Below, piece by piece: positions 1 through 7,796 of a stretch of DNA of 64,000 bases. The notes beneath the pieces are model-generated. The model had not been told where the DNA came from. It ran no database searches and saw only the letters and a list, made by a program, of their open reading frames with translations. The position numbers and the translations under genes were made by a program. Origin of the DNA: Gemmatimonadota bacterium (GTDB lineage: Bacteria > Gemmatimonadota > Gemmatimonadetes > Longimicrobiales > Gaopeijiaceae); assembly GCA_022564055.1 (NCBI GenBank), contig JADFMD010000003.1:1-64000 (forward strand), in the 5' to 3' direction. How positions within the stretch are numbered: the stretch's first letter is position 1; each line of letters begins with the position of its first letter.

Positions 1-200
1 GCCGGTCCTTGGTCCTCGGGGCGCTGGAACGTCGTCAGCGTCCCGCTGCTCCAGTTAACCTGGAGGTCCGGATGACCATCGGGCGTCCGAGGAACGACCC
101 ACCCGGAGGGGCTGGACGCGGCTTGCGCCGCCGACAAGGCAACAGGGGCCATCGCTGTGGTGGTTACGCAAAGAGCTAGAAGTGAAGCACGATAACGCAT
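1..200 (-). CDS. secreted GRPDLQGNW-family protein, N-terminal fragment
   Basis: Partial gene cut by the left window edge; about 66 residues are visible. The ATG at 200 follows an excellent Shine-Dalgarno (GGGAGGTGA). The N-terminus is a signal peptide (MRYRASLLALC, then an Ala-rich stretch ending AAQAA), followed by WVVPRTPDGHPDLQ and then NWSSGTLTTFQRP. This is the same opening as the genes at 251-1321 and 1824-2876, so it is a further paralogue. It differs in having V where the others have G before NWS. It is the last visible gene of the leftward operon that starts near 3780. The function of the family is unknown to me; only export is supported. Confidence 0.75.
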   Translation of the reverse strand, partial: MRYRASLLALCVTTTAMAPVALSAAQAASSPSGWVVPRTPDGHPDLQVNWSSGTLTTFQRPEDQGP

Positions 201-250
201 AATCACCTCCCGTTCGAAGAGCTGCGGCGCGGCCCCAAGCCTCCGTCCGC

Positions 251-1321
251 TCACTCGCGTGCGCCGGTCGCTTCCTTTTCCATGCGCTCCTGATAGCGCG
301 CACCGCTCAGTATGTTCGACAGGGCGTAATTCGCCTCATGGCAGGCGTACTCGTAGAGCTGGTCGTGAAACGCTTTCATCGGAACTGCACCGCCCCAGGT
401 CTCGGTATAGGTCGTCGGGTCGTCGATCGTGAACTCATACAGCACGGTCTCCTCATCGACCCGGCTGAACCGCTCGATCACCGTCAGATTGTCCGAGTCG
501 TTACCACCGAACCGCTGAAGCGGGTGGATGTTGGTGGTCTCGACCACGAGCACGTCACCCTCCCAGTGGCCCCAGGAATCCCCCATCCACGGGCGTATGT
601 GCGGAGGGAGCCGCGGGCCGTCCCCGATACGGATAATCCGCGCGTCGTGGACCATCTCAGCCATGATCAACAGGTGGTCGGGGGTCTGCACGATCGTATA
701 ATTGTTGTTGTAAAAACCGTTCGGGAGCATCGGCGGGCCGGCGTTGGTCCCGAATGACACGAGGCAGCGCTCGCCGAGCGGCCGCACCTCCGGGTGGTCG
801 TACGTGCCGAACTGGCGTCTGGACTCCCGGTACTCCGTTCTACGCTGCTGAGCCTCCGGCGTCAGTTCCGGTCTACGGCCGTCCGCCGGGCGGGTGATCA
901 GTGAGCTCATGGGTTGTCCATCCAAGATGGCCACCCCATCGCCCCGATCGATATAGATCCCGTTGTAACCCCCTACGCCCCCGGCGGCTCCCCTCGATCC
1001 GTCACCACCCACCGGAGGGGCCACGCGGTCCGGATCGCTCGGCTGGCTGACTCTCTCGAGGTAGCCCGCCGCCCTCCCCTCGATCCTTTCCACTTCCTCC
1101 CAACTGAGAAACGGGCCTTGGTCTCGGGGGCGCTGGAACGGTGTGATCGTCGCGTTGCTCCAGTTACCCTGTAGGTCCGGACGGCCATCGGCCGTCCGGG
1201 GCACCACCCAATCGCTTGAGGCGCTGGAGGGCGCCTGGGCCGTTGCAGGGGGGGAGTACAGCGCCACCGCAACGAGAGCAACACACGGCACTAAAAGCGC
1301 CGATGCGAAACGCAGGATCAT
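251..1321 (-). CDS. secreted GRPDLQGNW-family protein of unknown function
   Basis: 356 residues. A signal peptide (MILRFASALLVPCVALVAVAL, cleaved near ATAQA) is followed by WVVPRTADGRPDLQGNWSN, a Pro/Arg-rich region, and a conserved core (SFGTNAGPPMLPNG, NNNYTIVQTPDHLLIMAEM, GDSWGHWEGDVLVVETTN). The C-terminus has YEYACHEANYALSNIL. It is closely related over its whole length to the protein at 1824-2876 and more distantly to that at 2920-3780, which shares the GHWEGD core. The four paralogues plus the DUF6152 gene have spacings of 12-50 bp and form one leftward operon. The family recurs in Acidobacteriota and related genomes without an assigned activity; a periplasmic role is inferred only from the signal peptide. 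The upstream SD is weak. Confidence 0.8.
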   Translation of the reverse strand: MILRFASALLVPCVALVAVALYSPPATAQAPSSASSDWVVPRTADGRPDLQGNWSNATITPFQRPRDQGPFLSWEEVERIEGRAAGYLERVSQPSDPDRVAPPVGGDGSRGAAGGVGGYNGIYIDRGDGVAILDGQPMSSLITRPADGRRPELTPEAQQRRTEYRESRRQFGTYDHPEVRPLGERCLVSFGTNAGPPMLPNGFYNNNYTIVQTPDHLLIMAEMVHDARIIRIGDGPRLPPHIRPWMGDSWGHWEGDVLVVETTNIHPLQRFGGNDSDNLTVIERFSRVDEETVLYEFTIDDPTTYTETWGGAVPMKAFHDQLYEYACHEANYALSNILSGARYQERMEKEATGARE

Positions 1322-1346
1322 TTTTTTTGTTCCGGAAGGTTACCGC

Positions 1347-1808
1347 TTAGCACCTTCCGAGGTCGGACCCGCGAGACGCCTGGTCCCTCCCGTCCTCCGG
1401 AGCACCAGTACCGGACGACCCCAGGAAGAACTTCCTGCCGTCGGTGAAGGTGACGTCGCGCCCATTGGCCCGGGGAAGCGAGTGGTCCTTCGCCTGATAC
1501 CCGTCGACGATCAACACGGAGCCGATCGGAAGGCACTCACGGCGGAGTCCGCGCCGCTGAAGCACGTTGGGCGTGCCTCCCTCGATCATCCAGACCGTTT
1601 TCGTACCGTCGTCGTTCGTCACCTCAAGGTGAATCCACGAATGCGGATTCACCCACTCGACCTTCACGATGGGCCCCTCGAGGCGAATCGGCGCATCCGG
1701 GTCGAACTCCGCCCCGAACGCGTGATGGGCCAACGCGGGAGCCGCATAGGCCAAAAGGGCGACCGCGCCCAACGTCAAAGCCGCGTAGAATAGTTTTTTC
1801 ATTTTCAT
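1347..1808 (-). CDS. DUF6152-family exported protein
   Basis: About 153 residues. A signal peptide (MKKLFYAALTLGAVALLAYA, cleaved near ALAHH) is followed by HHAFGAEFD and VKVEWVNPHSWIHLEV, the hallmark of DUF6152, a small predicted periplasmic beta domain. The strong SD GAGGGGAG at 1813-1820 is followed by ATGs at 1811, 1808 and 1802; 1808 or 1802 gives the better spacing. The gene lies between two copies of the GRPDLQGNW family. DUF6152 and this family are often neighbours, which suggests a shared but unknown exported function. The C-terminal tail after FFLGSSGTG is low complexity and charged. Confidence 0.8.
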   Translation of the reverse strand: MKMKKLFYAALTLGAVALLAYAAPALAHHAFGAEFDPDAPIRLEGPIVKVEWVNPHSWIHLEVTNDDGTKTVWMIEGGTPNVLQRRGLRRECLPIGSVLIVDGYQAKDHSLPRANGRDVTFTDGRKFFLGSSGTGAPEDGRDQASRGSDLGRC

Positions 1809-1823
1809 CATTCTCCCCTCGGG

Positions 1824-2876
1824 TTAGTCCCGACTGCCTTCCGATTCAATTCGCTCCTCGTACCGCGCACCCATCAAAATGTTCGAGAGGGCGTAATTAC
1901 CCTCATGACAGGCGTATTCATACAGCTTGTCGCCCAGGGCCAACATCGGGACCTGTCCCCCCCAGGGCTCGGTGTAGGTCGTCGGATCGTCGATCGTAAA
2001 CTCGTAAAGTAGGGCGTCCTCGGCGACCCGGCTGAAGCGCTCGGTCACCTTCATTTTTTCCGACGTGTAAAGCTGCAGAGGATGAAGGTTGGTGGTCTCC
2101 ACCACGAGCACGTCCCCCTCCCAATGACCCCACGAGTCACCCAACCACGGACGTATGTGAGGCGGCAGGCGCGGGCCGTCGCCGAACCGGATGATCCGTA
2201 CGTCGTGAACCATCTCAGCCATGATCAACACGTGGTCGGCGGTCTGTACGATCGTATAGTTGTTGTTGTACCAGCCGTTGGGCAGCATCGGGGGACCGGC
2301 GTTGCTCCCAAAGGACACGAGACAACGCTCCGCAATGGGTCGAAGCTCGGGGTGGTCGGACGGTCCGAACTGGCTGGTGATCTTCCGGGCCTCCGCTCTA
2401 CGCTCCCGAGCCTCCGCCGTGAGACGTGGGACACGACCGTTCGCCGGCATCGTGACGAGCGAACTCCTGGGCTCGCCGTTCACCACGGCCACCCGCGTGC
2501 CGGGGTCGATATAGATCTCGTTGTAACACGTGGTCGGGGCGTCAATGCAGATCGGGTCCGTACCCCCGGCGGGAGGGGCCTCGCGGTCCGGGTCGGTCGC
2601 CGCCGCCCGCTCGATGACGATGCTCTCCCGCCCTTGTTCGATGTTTGCGACTTCTTCCGCCGTCAGAACCGCGGCCCGGCCACTTGGGCGCTGTAATGGC
2701 GTGAGCGTAGCGTTGCTCCAATTTCCCTGGAGGTCCGGATGACCGTCGGCCATCCGCGGCACCACCCAGTCACTCGAGTTTCCGGACCCCGCCTGGGCAG
2801 CGGCGGGCGCGAGCAGCCCTTCGGCCGCCATCCCTATCCCAACCAAGAGAAACAAAGCCAAATAACGCACGTTCAA
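1824..2876 (-). CDS. secreted GRPDLQGNW-family protein of unknown function
   Basis: About 350 residues with the chosen TTG start at 2876, which sits 7 nt after a near-perfect SD (AGGAGG). Extending further upstream would put non-signal sequence in front of the hydrophobic segment YLALFLLVGIGMAAEG. The signal peptide likely ends at APAAAQA. The mature part begins DWVVPRMADGHPDLQGNWSN and carries the same core as the gene at 251-1321 (SFGSNAGPPMLPNGW, GHWEGDVLVVETTN, YEYACHEGNYALSN). The two are tandem paralogues separated by the DUF6152 gene. A Cys pair (CIDAPTTC) near residue 145 is absent from the other copy. Function unknown. Confidence 0.8.
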   Translation of the reverse strand: MNVRYLALFLLVGIGMAAEGLLAPAAAQAGSGNSSDWVVPRMADGHPDLQGNWSNATLTPLQRPSGRAAVLTAEEVANIEQGRESIVIERAAATDPDREAPPAGGTDPICIDAPTTCYNEIYIDPGTRVAVVNGEPRSSLVTMPANGRVPRLTAEARERRAEARKITSQFGPSDHPELRPIAERCLVSFGSNAGPPMLPNGWYNNNYTIVQTADHVLIMAEMVHDVRIIRFGDGPRLPPHIRPWLGDSWGHWEGDVLVVETTNLHPLQLYTSEKMKVTERFSRVAEDALLYEFTIDDPTTYTEPWGGQVPMLALGDKLYEYACHEGNYALSNILMGARYEERIESEGSRD

Positions 2877-2919
2877 TCTCTTACCTCCTCTGAGCCAACC
2901 CACGTCCGCCGACGCCTGC

Positions 2920-3780
2920 CTACGGTCCAACCTTACGGTACTGCCCATACAGGAGCTCCTCTACGAACTCCACGCACTTGAAGACTCCGATCCGGGCATT
3001 GTCCTCGATGTGTTTGTACAAAGGCAGGCGGATCGTCCAGGGGCGGGAGAACGTGCCCGGGTCCTCCAGCGTGGCTTCGTACAGAATGTGGTAGGGGCTC
3101 GTCATCGTGTAACGCTCCGTGACCCGCAGCTGATAACTTGCGTGGTTTCCGGAGCGGTCGAGCCAAGCTTGACCTGTGAATCCCTGCGCCTCGACCACGA
3201 ACGTATCGCCTTCCCAATGGCCGACGGACTGGCCCATCCAAGCATCCACCTGCGGCGGTCCCGGGTCCTCGAGGTAGATGTTGCGATCCGCGCCCGCGTA
3301 TTCATACGTGATGAAGAACGCGCTCTCGCTCTGAAAGATCTGGAACGGGAAGGGCATGTACGTGGCGCGTGGGACCCCCGGGAGGTAGCACTTGACCACC
3401 GGGTCCAGCGTGACCCAGCTCGCCCGGTTCGCCTCCCTGGTCGCGAGCGCCTGCGGGAGGTACGGAATCTCGCCGCCTTCGACGATCCCCATCCCCGGCG
3501 GCACGGCCCCAAGGGCGCCAAAGGACACCACCTCCGGAGCAGGTATGGGAACCACCGGGCCGGGCACCATCTGGAGCGCCGCACGGGCCTGATGGGGCTC
3601 GATGTCCCAGTGGGCGTTGCCGAGCGCCTGCCAGATGCCGTTCAGGTCGGGCCGCCCGGACACGGTCCGGGGGATGTCCGAACTCTGAGCCTGTGCGTAA
3701 ACCGGCACGAGGGCCGCCGCCAGCAGGCCGAGCACGACCCTTCCGACGGCATACTTCGGTGATTTGACCGCGCTCGACAT
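2920..3780 (-). CDS. divergent secreted member of the GRPDL family
   Basis: 286 residues from ATG 3780, with SD AGGAGGG about 8 nt upstream; an in-frame GTG at 3783 is possible but closer to the SD. The signal peptide AVGRVVLGLLAAALVPVYAQAQ precedes SDIPRTVSGRPDLNGIWQ, a variant of the family opening. The core has GQSVGHWEGDTFVVEAQGF and ends YGQYRKVGP. It is shorter and more divergent than the two downstream paralogues. It is the first gene of the leftward operon, 43 bp ahead of the next start, so the operon promoter should lie in 3781-4124. Function unknown. Confidence 0.8.
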   Translation of the reverse strand: MSSAVKSPKYAVGRVVLGLLAAALVPVYAQAQSSDIPRTVSGRPDLNGIWQALGNAHWDIEPHQARAALQMVPGPVVPIPAPEVVSFGALGAVPPGMGIVEGGEIPYLPQALATREANRASWVTLDPVVKCYLPGVPRATYMPFPFQIFQSESAFFITYEYAGADRNIYLEDPGPPQVDAWMGQSVGHWEGDTFVVEAQGFTGQAWLDRSGNHASYQLRVTERYTMTSPYHILYEATLEDPGTFSRPWTIRLPLYKHIEDNARIGVFKCVEFVEELLYGQYRKVGP

Positions 3781-4124
3781 CACTCAACCCTCCTGGTTCT
3801 CGTTGGACTCCAGCTCTTTTGCCCTGCAACCAATCATTATATCGCGCATTTCCGTCGCTTGCCAGTTGGAAGCGGGGCCGGCGGCTTTGGCGACGGGGCC
3901 GCGCGCGCTCGGCTTCACCGTGAAGACGGAGGCGGGTGAGGGGCTGGGGGCTCACTCGCCCTCTGTGCCAGGAGTGGCCTTAGAATTTTCGGGGCGCCCC
4001 TGCTTGCGTACCCGCGGACGCACCCCTCAATTGAAGGGCTCGGTAACCTGGGGCACACCTTTAGCGCACTTGTGTTTCTTGCCGCGGGCCCGATTTCGCT
4101 GGTTTATGTCGAGGAGCGGAAAGT
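3781..4124. other. divergent intergenic region (344 bp)
   Basis: This gap separates the leftward secreted-protein operon from the rightward antiporter gene and must carry both promoters. Each edge has an SD: AGGAGGG on the minus strand near 3790, and GAGGAGCGG on the plus strand just before 4125. I see no convincing -35/-10 pair, RNA gene or long inverted repeat. Confidence 0.4.
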
Positions 4125-6710
4125 ATGGAGGGGGCTGGAAACAACGTAATCGAGATCGTTGGGGCCACGGTAAGCCTTCTTCTCGTGGCCACCGGGGTCA
4201 TGGCCATTTCCAAGCGGATCAGAATTCCGTTTACCGCGGCGAGGATTACGATTCCGTTCACGGTCGGGCTGGTCGTGACGGGTATGGTGCTGGCTCAGGT
4301 TGCCCGCTTCGGCGGGGAGGCTTTGGCGCCGATCGCCAACCTCCGTATCTCCGCGGACGTGGCCTTCTTCGTCCTCCTGCCTACGCTGATCTTCCAGGCC
4401 GCGTTCAAGCTCGATGCCCGAGCCCTCCGTGAAAACCTGGCGGGAGTGCTGTTGTTGGCGGTGCCGGGCCTGCTCCTCTCCACGGGGTTGATCGCCGGGG
4501 TGCTGGTCCTCGCCACGCCGCTCGGGTGGTTCGAAGCGCTCCTGCTGGGTTCGATTTTGAGCGCCACCGAGCCCGTGGTGATCGGGCTCCTCCGTCGACT
4601 CGGTGCTCCAAAGAGGCTCACGATCCTCGTGGAGGGGGAAAGTCTCTTCAACGACGCGACGGCTATCGTGCTGGCACGCATTTTGACCGGGATGCTTCTG
4701 GCCGGGGCCGTGGCAGGTGGGACGGGCGTGCTCCAGGGAGGCGTCGAGTTCATTGTCGTCTTCTTCGGCGGTTTGTTGGTCGGATGGGCTCTTGCGGTGC
4801 TCGTTGGGATGATTTTGGGGCGAGTCGATTCCGACGCATTCATCGAGGTCACGCTGACCACGGTGCTGGCGTATGTGTCGTTCCTGGTCGCGGAAGTAGT
4901 GCTCGGCGTGAGCGGTGTGATGGCGACGGTGGTCGCCGGCATGCTCATCGGTGGCTGGGGGAAGGCGAAAATCTCCCCATCGATTGCCGATTATCTGGAG
5001 CGTTTTTGGGGATACATGGCGATGGTGGCCAACGCGCTCATTTTCCTCATGGTGGGGCTCGCGGTGGATCTGGGGGCCCTGGCCAACAGCTTTCCGTTGC
5101 TGCTCGTGGTCATCGCTGCGATGCTCGCCTCACGAGCGGTCGTCATATTCGGCCTCGTGCCTGGAATCGGTCGGCTTCCCGAGTACGATCCCATAAGCCG
5201 CGGTCATCAGACGGTGATGTTCTGGGGCGGACTTCGGGGCGCCTTGGCGCTCGCCGTTGCTCTGAGCCTTCCCGACTTCGGGCGAGAGGTGGCGGGGTTC
5301 GGTGATCTCAATCAGCTCATCGTGGCACTCGTCATGGGTGCCGTGTTATTCAGCCTGTTGGCACAGGGGCTCACCATGGAAGCTCTGGTGAGAAGGTTCA
5401 AGTTACACGTCCCGCCGCTCTCGGACCGCCTGGCCCGCCTCGAAGGACTCCTCTCCGCCAAACAGCGGACGTTGGAGCGGATCCCGGAGTTGGAGACGGG
5501 TGGACTTTTCTCGCGTCGCATCTCGAAAGAGCTGCGAGCCCAATGTGAAGCCAAGATCGAAGCGATGAAGAATGAGCTCCAGCAGCTCAGAGGAGAGCAC
5601 CTCGATATCGAGGAGGAACGGAGACTTCTTTATCTTCGGTGCTTCGGTGAGGAGAACATCTTGTACTACGAGATGTTCACCCACGGGCATTTGACGGAAC
5701 GAACCTACCGCAGTTTGGTCCACTCCGTCGATCTCCAGACCGAAGCGATGCGACACCACGGCAGTCTGCCCGAGTTCACGCTTTACCCTCCTACCGGCGA
5801 ACGCCTGGAGAGCACCGTCCATCGGGTCCTGGCACGCTTGCCGGGTGGTCGCCGGTGGGCAGAGACGCTACGGGCGGAGCGGACCGCTCGCGATTATGAG
5901 GTGGCTTGGGCCCGTTCGCAGGTGAGCCTCCAGGTATCGCTTCGAATGGAGGAGTCGGAGGACGCCGAGTCGACCCGACCCGAAGTCGTGGCAGAACTCC
6001 GGGCCACCTATCGCTATTGGCAGGACCAGGCCCGGGACCGGGTCGATGAGAGCGCCGAGCAGTTTCCAGAGTTCGTGAACTCGGCTCAGGAGCGTTTGGC
6101 CAGGAGAATGGTCCTGCACGCAGAGTGCGAGGCCATTGAAGAAAGAGCTCGCGCTGGGATGATTCCCGAGGGAGTGGCGGAGGCCATGCTGGAGGAGCTG
6201 GCTGCGGATCTCCGGGGAATCCGGGCGAGCCAGCCGGAAAAACTGACGGTCGGCCCTGAGGACCTCCTGAAAAAGGTGCCGTTCTTCTCCAATATGCCCG
6301 AGGAGGAGTTTTCGGTGGTGACCGCCAAACTTCGGTCGAGAACCGTACCGGCCGGTGAGACCATCGTCCGCCAGAACGGATCGGATTCCTCATTGTTCTT
6401 GGTGGCGCGGGGCGTGATCAGGGTGTCCCGGCAGGACGGCGGCGTGAGTAGAGACCTGGCAACACTGTTCGCCGGGGAATTCTTCGGTGAGATGGCGTTG
6501 CTCCACGGCACCCGACGGACGGCCACGTGCCGGGCCTTGACCCCATGCGCCCTCTATGAGCTGCGGAGAGAAGATATCGACGTAGTGCGGAGCGTCTGCC
6601 CCGAGATCCAACGCGCCCTGGAAGAGGCGGACCGACGCCGGCGAGCCACCCTCCGGATGTCGGCCGTGGGGAGCGTCGCCCACTTGACCACACCGAGCTC
6701 TCGCACTTAA
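4125..6710 (+). CDS. CPA1-family Na+/H+ antiporter with C-terminal cNMP-binding domain
   Basis: 861 residues. Residues 1-430 hold about 12 hydrophobic segments of a monovalent cation:proton antiporter. The signature region is ILSATEPVV (about 145-152) followed by ESLFNDATAIV with the Asn-Asp pair near 175 that marks electroneutral CPA1 exchangers. The usual SATDP motif reads SATEP here. Residues 440-700 form a charged helical cytosolic region, and 711-835 form a cyclic-nucleotide-binding (CAP_ED) domain (VPFFSNMPEEEFSVV, FAGEFFGEMALLHG with the phosphate-binding FGE). Exchange controlled by cAMP or a related ligand is inferred. A class III cyclase is encoded at 50169-52196. The stop lies only 9 bp before the his leader peptide, and the gene's 3' end carries the putative his promoter. 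Confidence 0.9.
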   Translation: MEGAGNNVIEIVGATVSLLLVATGVMAISKRIRIPFTAARITIPFTVGLVVTGMVLAQVARFGGEALAPIANLRISADVAFFVLLPTLIFQAAFKLDARALRENLAGVLLLAVPGLLLSTGLIAGVLVLATPLGWFEALLLGSILSATEPVVIGLLRRLGAPKRLTILVEGESLFNDATAIVLARILTGMLLAGAVAGGTGVLQGGVEFIVVFFGGLLVGWALAVLVGMILGRVDSDAFIEVTLTTVLAYVSFLVAEVVLGVSGVMATVVAGMLIGGWGKAKISPSIADYLERFWGYMAMVANALIFLMVGLAVDLGALANSFPLLLVVIAAMLASRAVVIFGLVPGIGRLPEYDPISRGHQTVMFWGGLRGALALAVALSLPDFGREVAGFGDLNQLIVALVMGAVLFSLLAQGLTMEALVRRFKLHVPPLSDRLARLEGLLSAKQRTLERIPELETGGLFSRRISKELRAQCEAKIEAMKNELQQLRGEHLDIEEERRLLYLRCFGEENILYYEMFTHGHLTERTYRSLVHSVDLQTEAMRHHGSLPEFTLYPPTGERLESTVHRVLARLPGGRRWAETLRAERTARDYEVAWARSQVSLQVSLRMEESEDAESTRPEVVAELRATYRYWQDQARDRVDESAEQFPEFVNSAQERLARRMVLHAECEAIEERARAGMIPEGVAEAMLEELAADLRGIRASQPEKLTVGPEDLLKKVPFFSNMPEEEFSVVTAKLRSRTVPAGETIVRQNGSDSSLFLVARGVIRVSRQDGGVSRDLATLFAGEFFGEMALLHGTRRTATCRALTPCALYELRREDIDVVRSVCPEIQRALEEADRRRRATLRMSAVGSVAHLTTPSSRT

Positions 6711-6713
6711 CCT
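6684..6713 (+). promoter_or_regulatory. putative his operon promoter
   Basis: TTGACC at 6684-6689, an 18-nt spacer, then TAACCT at 6708-6713, overlapping the stop codon of the antiporter gene. A start site 6-7 nt downstream would fall on the A of the leader ATG at 6720, giving a leaderless mRNA. This fits the absence of any SD in the 20 nt before that ATG. The -10 match is weak, so initiation further upstream cannot be excluded. Confidence 0.4.
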
Positions 6714-6719
6714 ATTCTC

Positions 6720-6794
6720 ATGAACACTTCAACTCGACATCATCGGCACCATCATCATCCGCTCCCGAGCGGCTGGCTGGGGCTGTGCGCCTGA
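6720..6794 (+). CDS. hisL: histidine operon leader peptide
   Basis: A 24-codon ORF beginning MNTSTRHHRHHHHPLPSG and ending with TGA at 6792-6794. Six of its codons are His: 7, 8 and 10-13, covering 6738-6758. It lies 108 bp before hisG and is followed by a strong terminator, the standard layout of a histidine attenuator. GGCTGGC at 6771-6777, inside codons 18-20, can pair with GCCGGCC at 6830-6836, the 5' arm of the terminator, with one G-U pair. A 9-bp pairing CTTCAACTC (6727-6735) with GAGTTGAAG (6793-6801) brackets the peptide. Ribosome stalling at His codons would free 6771-6777 and block termination. No SD is visible, so translation may be leaderless. Confidence 0.85.
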   Translation: MNTSTRHHRHHHHPLPSGWLGLCA

Positions 6795-6828
6795 GTTGAA
6801 GATCGTCTGACGACCTGAACGCACCTAC

Positions 6829-6860
6829 CGCCGGCCTCCGAGGTCGGCGTTTTTTATTTT
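6829..6860 (+). terminator. his attenuator terminator
   Basis: Stem 6829-6837 pairs with 6841-6849 (9 bp including one G-T, 3-nt loop), followed directly by TTTTTT at 6850-6855 and ATTTT. It sits between the His-rich leader ORF and hisG. Its 5' arm competes for pairing with 6771-6777 inside the leader ORF, so it reads as a regulated terminator. Confidence 0.85.
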
Positions 6861-6902
6861 ATGCCCTCCTCGGAGTTCCGGCGCACATCACGGAGCTCCT
6901 TC

Positions 6903-7796
6903 ATGACGCAAGACCACAAGAACCGAGACGACGCCGGCGCGGATACGCTGCGTCTCGCCCTGCCCAAGGGCCGCATGCAAGAGGCCGTGCTCGCGCTGCT
7001 GGCCGACGCCGGCATCCGCGTGACACCCACAGCCCGTGGGTACCGCCCCGCAGTGTCGCTTTCCAACTGCGAGGCGAAGATCCTGAAACACCAGAACATC
7101 GTCGAGATGCTCGAGCTCGGGAGCCGAGACGTGGGATTCGCCGGCGCGGATTGGGTGGAGGAGTTGGATGCCGACGTCGTGGAGCTTCTGGATACCGGGC
7201 TCGATCCCGTGAGCGTGGTGGCCGCGGCACCCATAGGCCTCTTCGACCGACTCGACGAGATCGGACGGCCACTCGTGGTCGCCTCCGAGTACGAAAAGCT
7301 CACGAAGGCGTGGATCGCAAGCCGAGAACTGAACGCGGAATTCGTGCGTTCCTTTGGCGCCACCGAGGTTTTCCCGCCCGAGGACGCGGACGTGATCGTC
7401 GACAACACGGCCACCGGCAGCACGCTGCGTGCGAACGACCTCGAGATCGTCGACACCGTGCTCCAGTCGTCGACCCGCCTGTACGCGAGTCCCCATGCCA
7501 TGAAGAACGCTGCCAAGCGGGAGCGAATCGAGGATCTGAGCCTGCTTCTCCGCAGCGTGCTCGACGCTCGAAAGCGTGTCATGATCGAGGTGAATGCCCC
7601 CGAGGATCGGCTCAAGGAAGTCGTTTCGCTCCTGCCGTGTATGCGCGAGGCCACGGTGGCCCCACTCTTCGGAGACAGCGGATACGCCGTCAGGGCAGCC
7701 GTGTTGAGGGAGAAGCTTCCCGAGATCATCCCGGCCATCAAGTCCGTGGGCGCTACCGACGTCGTGGTCACCTCCATCTCCCAGATCGTCCCATGA
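6903..7796 (+). CDS. hisG: ATP phosphoribosyltransferase, long form
   Basis: 297 residues. Catalyses the first step of histidine synthesis, ATP + PRPP to phosphoribosyl-ATP, in the cytosol. The N-terminus LRLALPKGRMQEAVLALLADAGI is the HisG opening. DVGFAGADWVEE and the PRPP loop DNTATGSTLRANDL follow, and the last ~80 residues (KRVMIEVNAPEDRLKEVV, then GATDVVVTSISQIVP) form the C-terminal regulatory domain of long, self-sufficient, His-inhibited HisG. ATG 6903 has GGAG 7 nt upstream; the in-frame ATG at 6861 lies in the terminator T-run with no SD and is rejected. It is the first structural gene of the operon, and its stop overlaps the next start by ATGA. Confidence 0.95.
   Translation: MTQDHKNRDDAGADTLRLALPKGRMQEAVLALLADAGIRVTPTARGYRPAVSLSNCEAKILKHQNIVEMLELGSRDVGFAGADWVEELDADVVELLDTGLDPVSVVAAAPIGLFDRLDEIGRPLVVASEYEKLTKAWIASRELNAEFVRSFGATEVFPPEDADVIVDNTATGSTLRANDLEIVDTVLQSSTRLYASPHAMKNAAKRERIEDLSLLLRSVLDARKRVMIEVNAPEDRLKEVVSLLPCMREATVAPLFGDSGYAVRAAVLREKLPEIIPAIKSVGATDVVVTSISQIVP

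Noticed and set aside
7151-7792. Upstream in-frame extension of the hisC-HAD reading frame
   Set aside because: It runs antiparallel in content to hisG (Arg/Gly-rich frame shadow); the ATG at 7793 in the ATGA overlap gives the proper HisC N-terminus.
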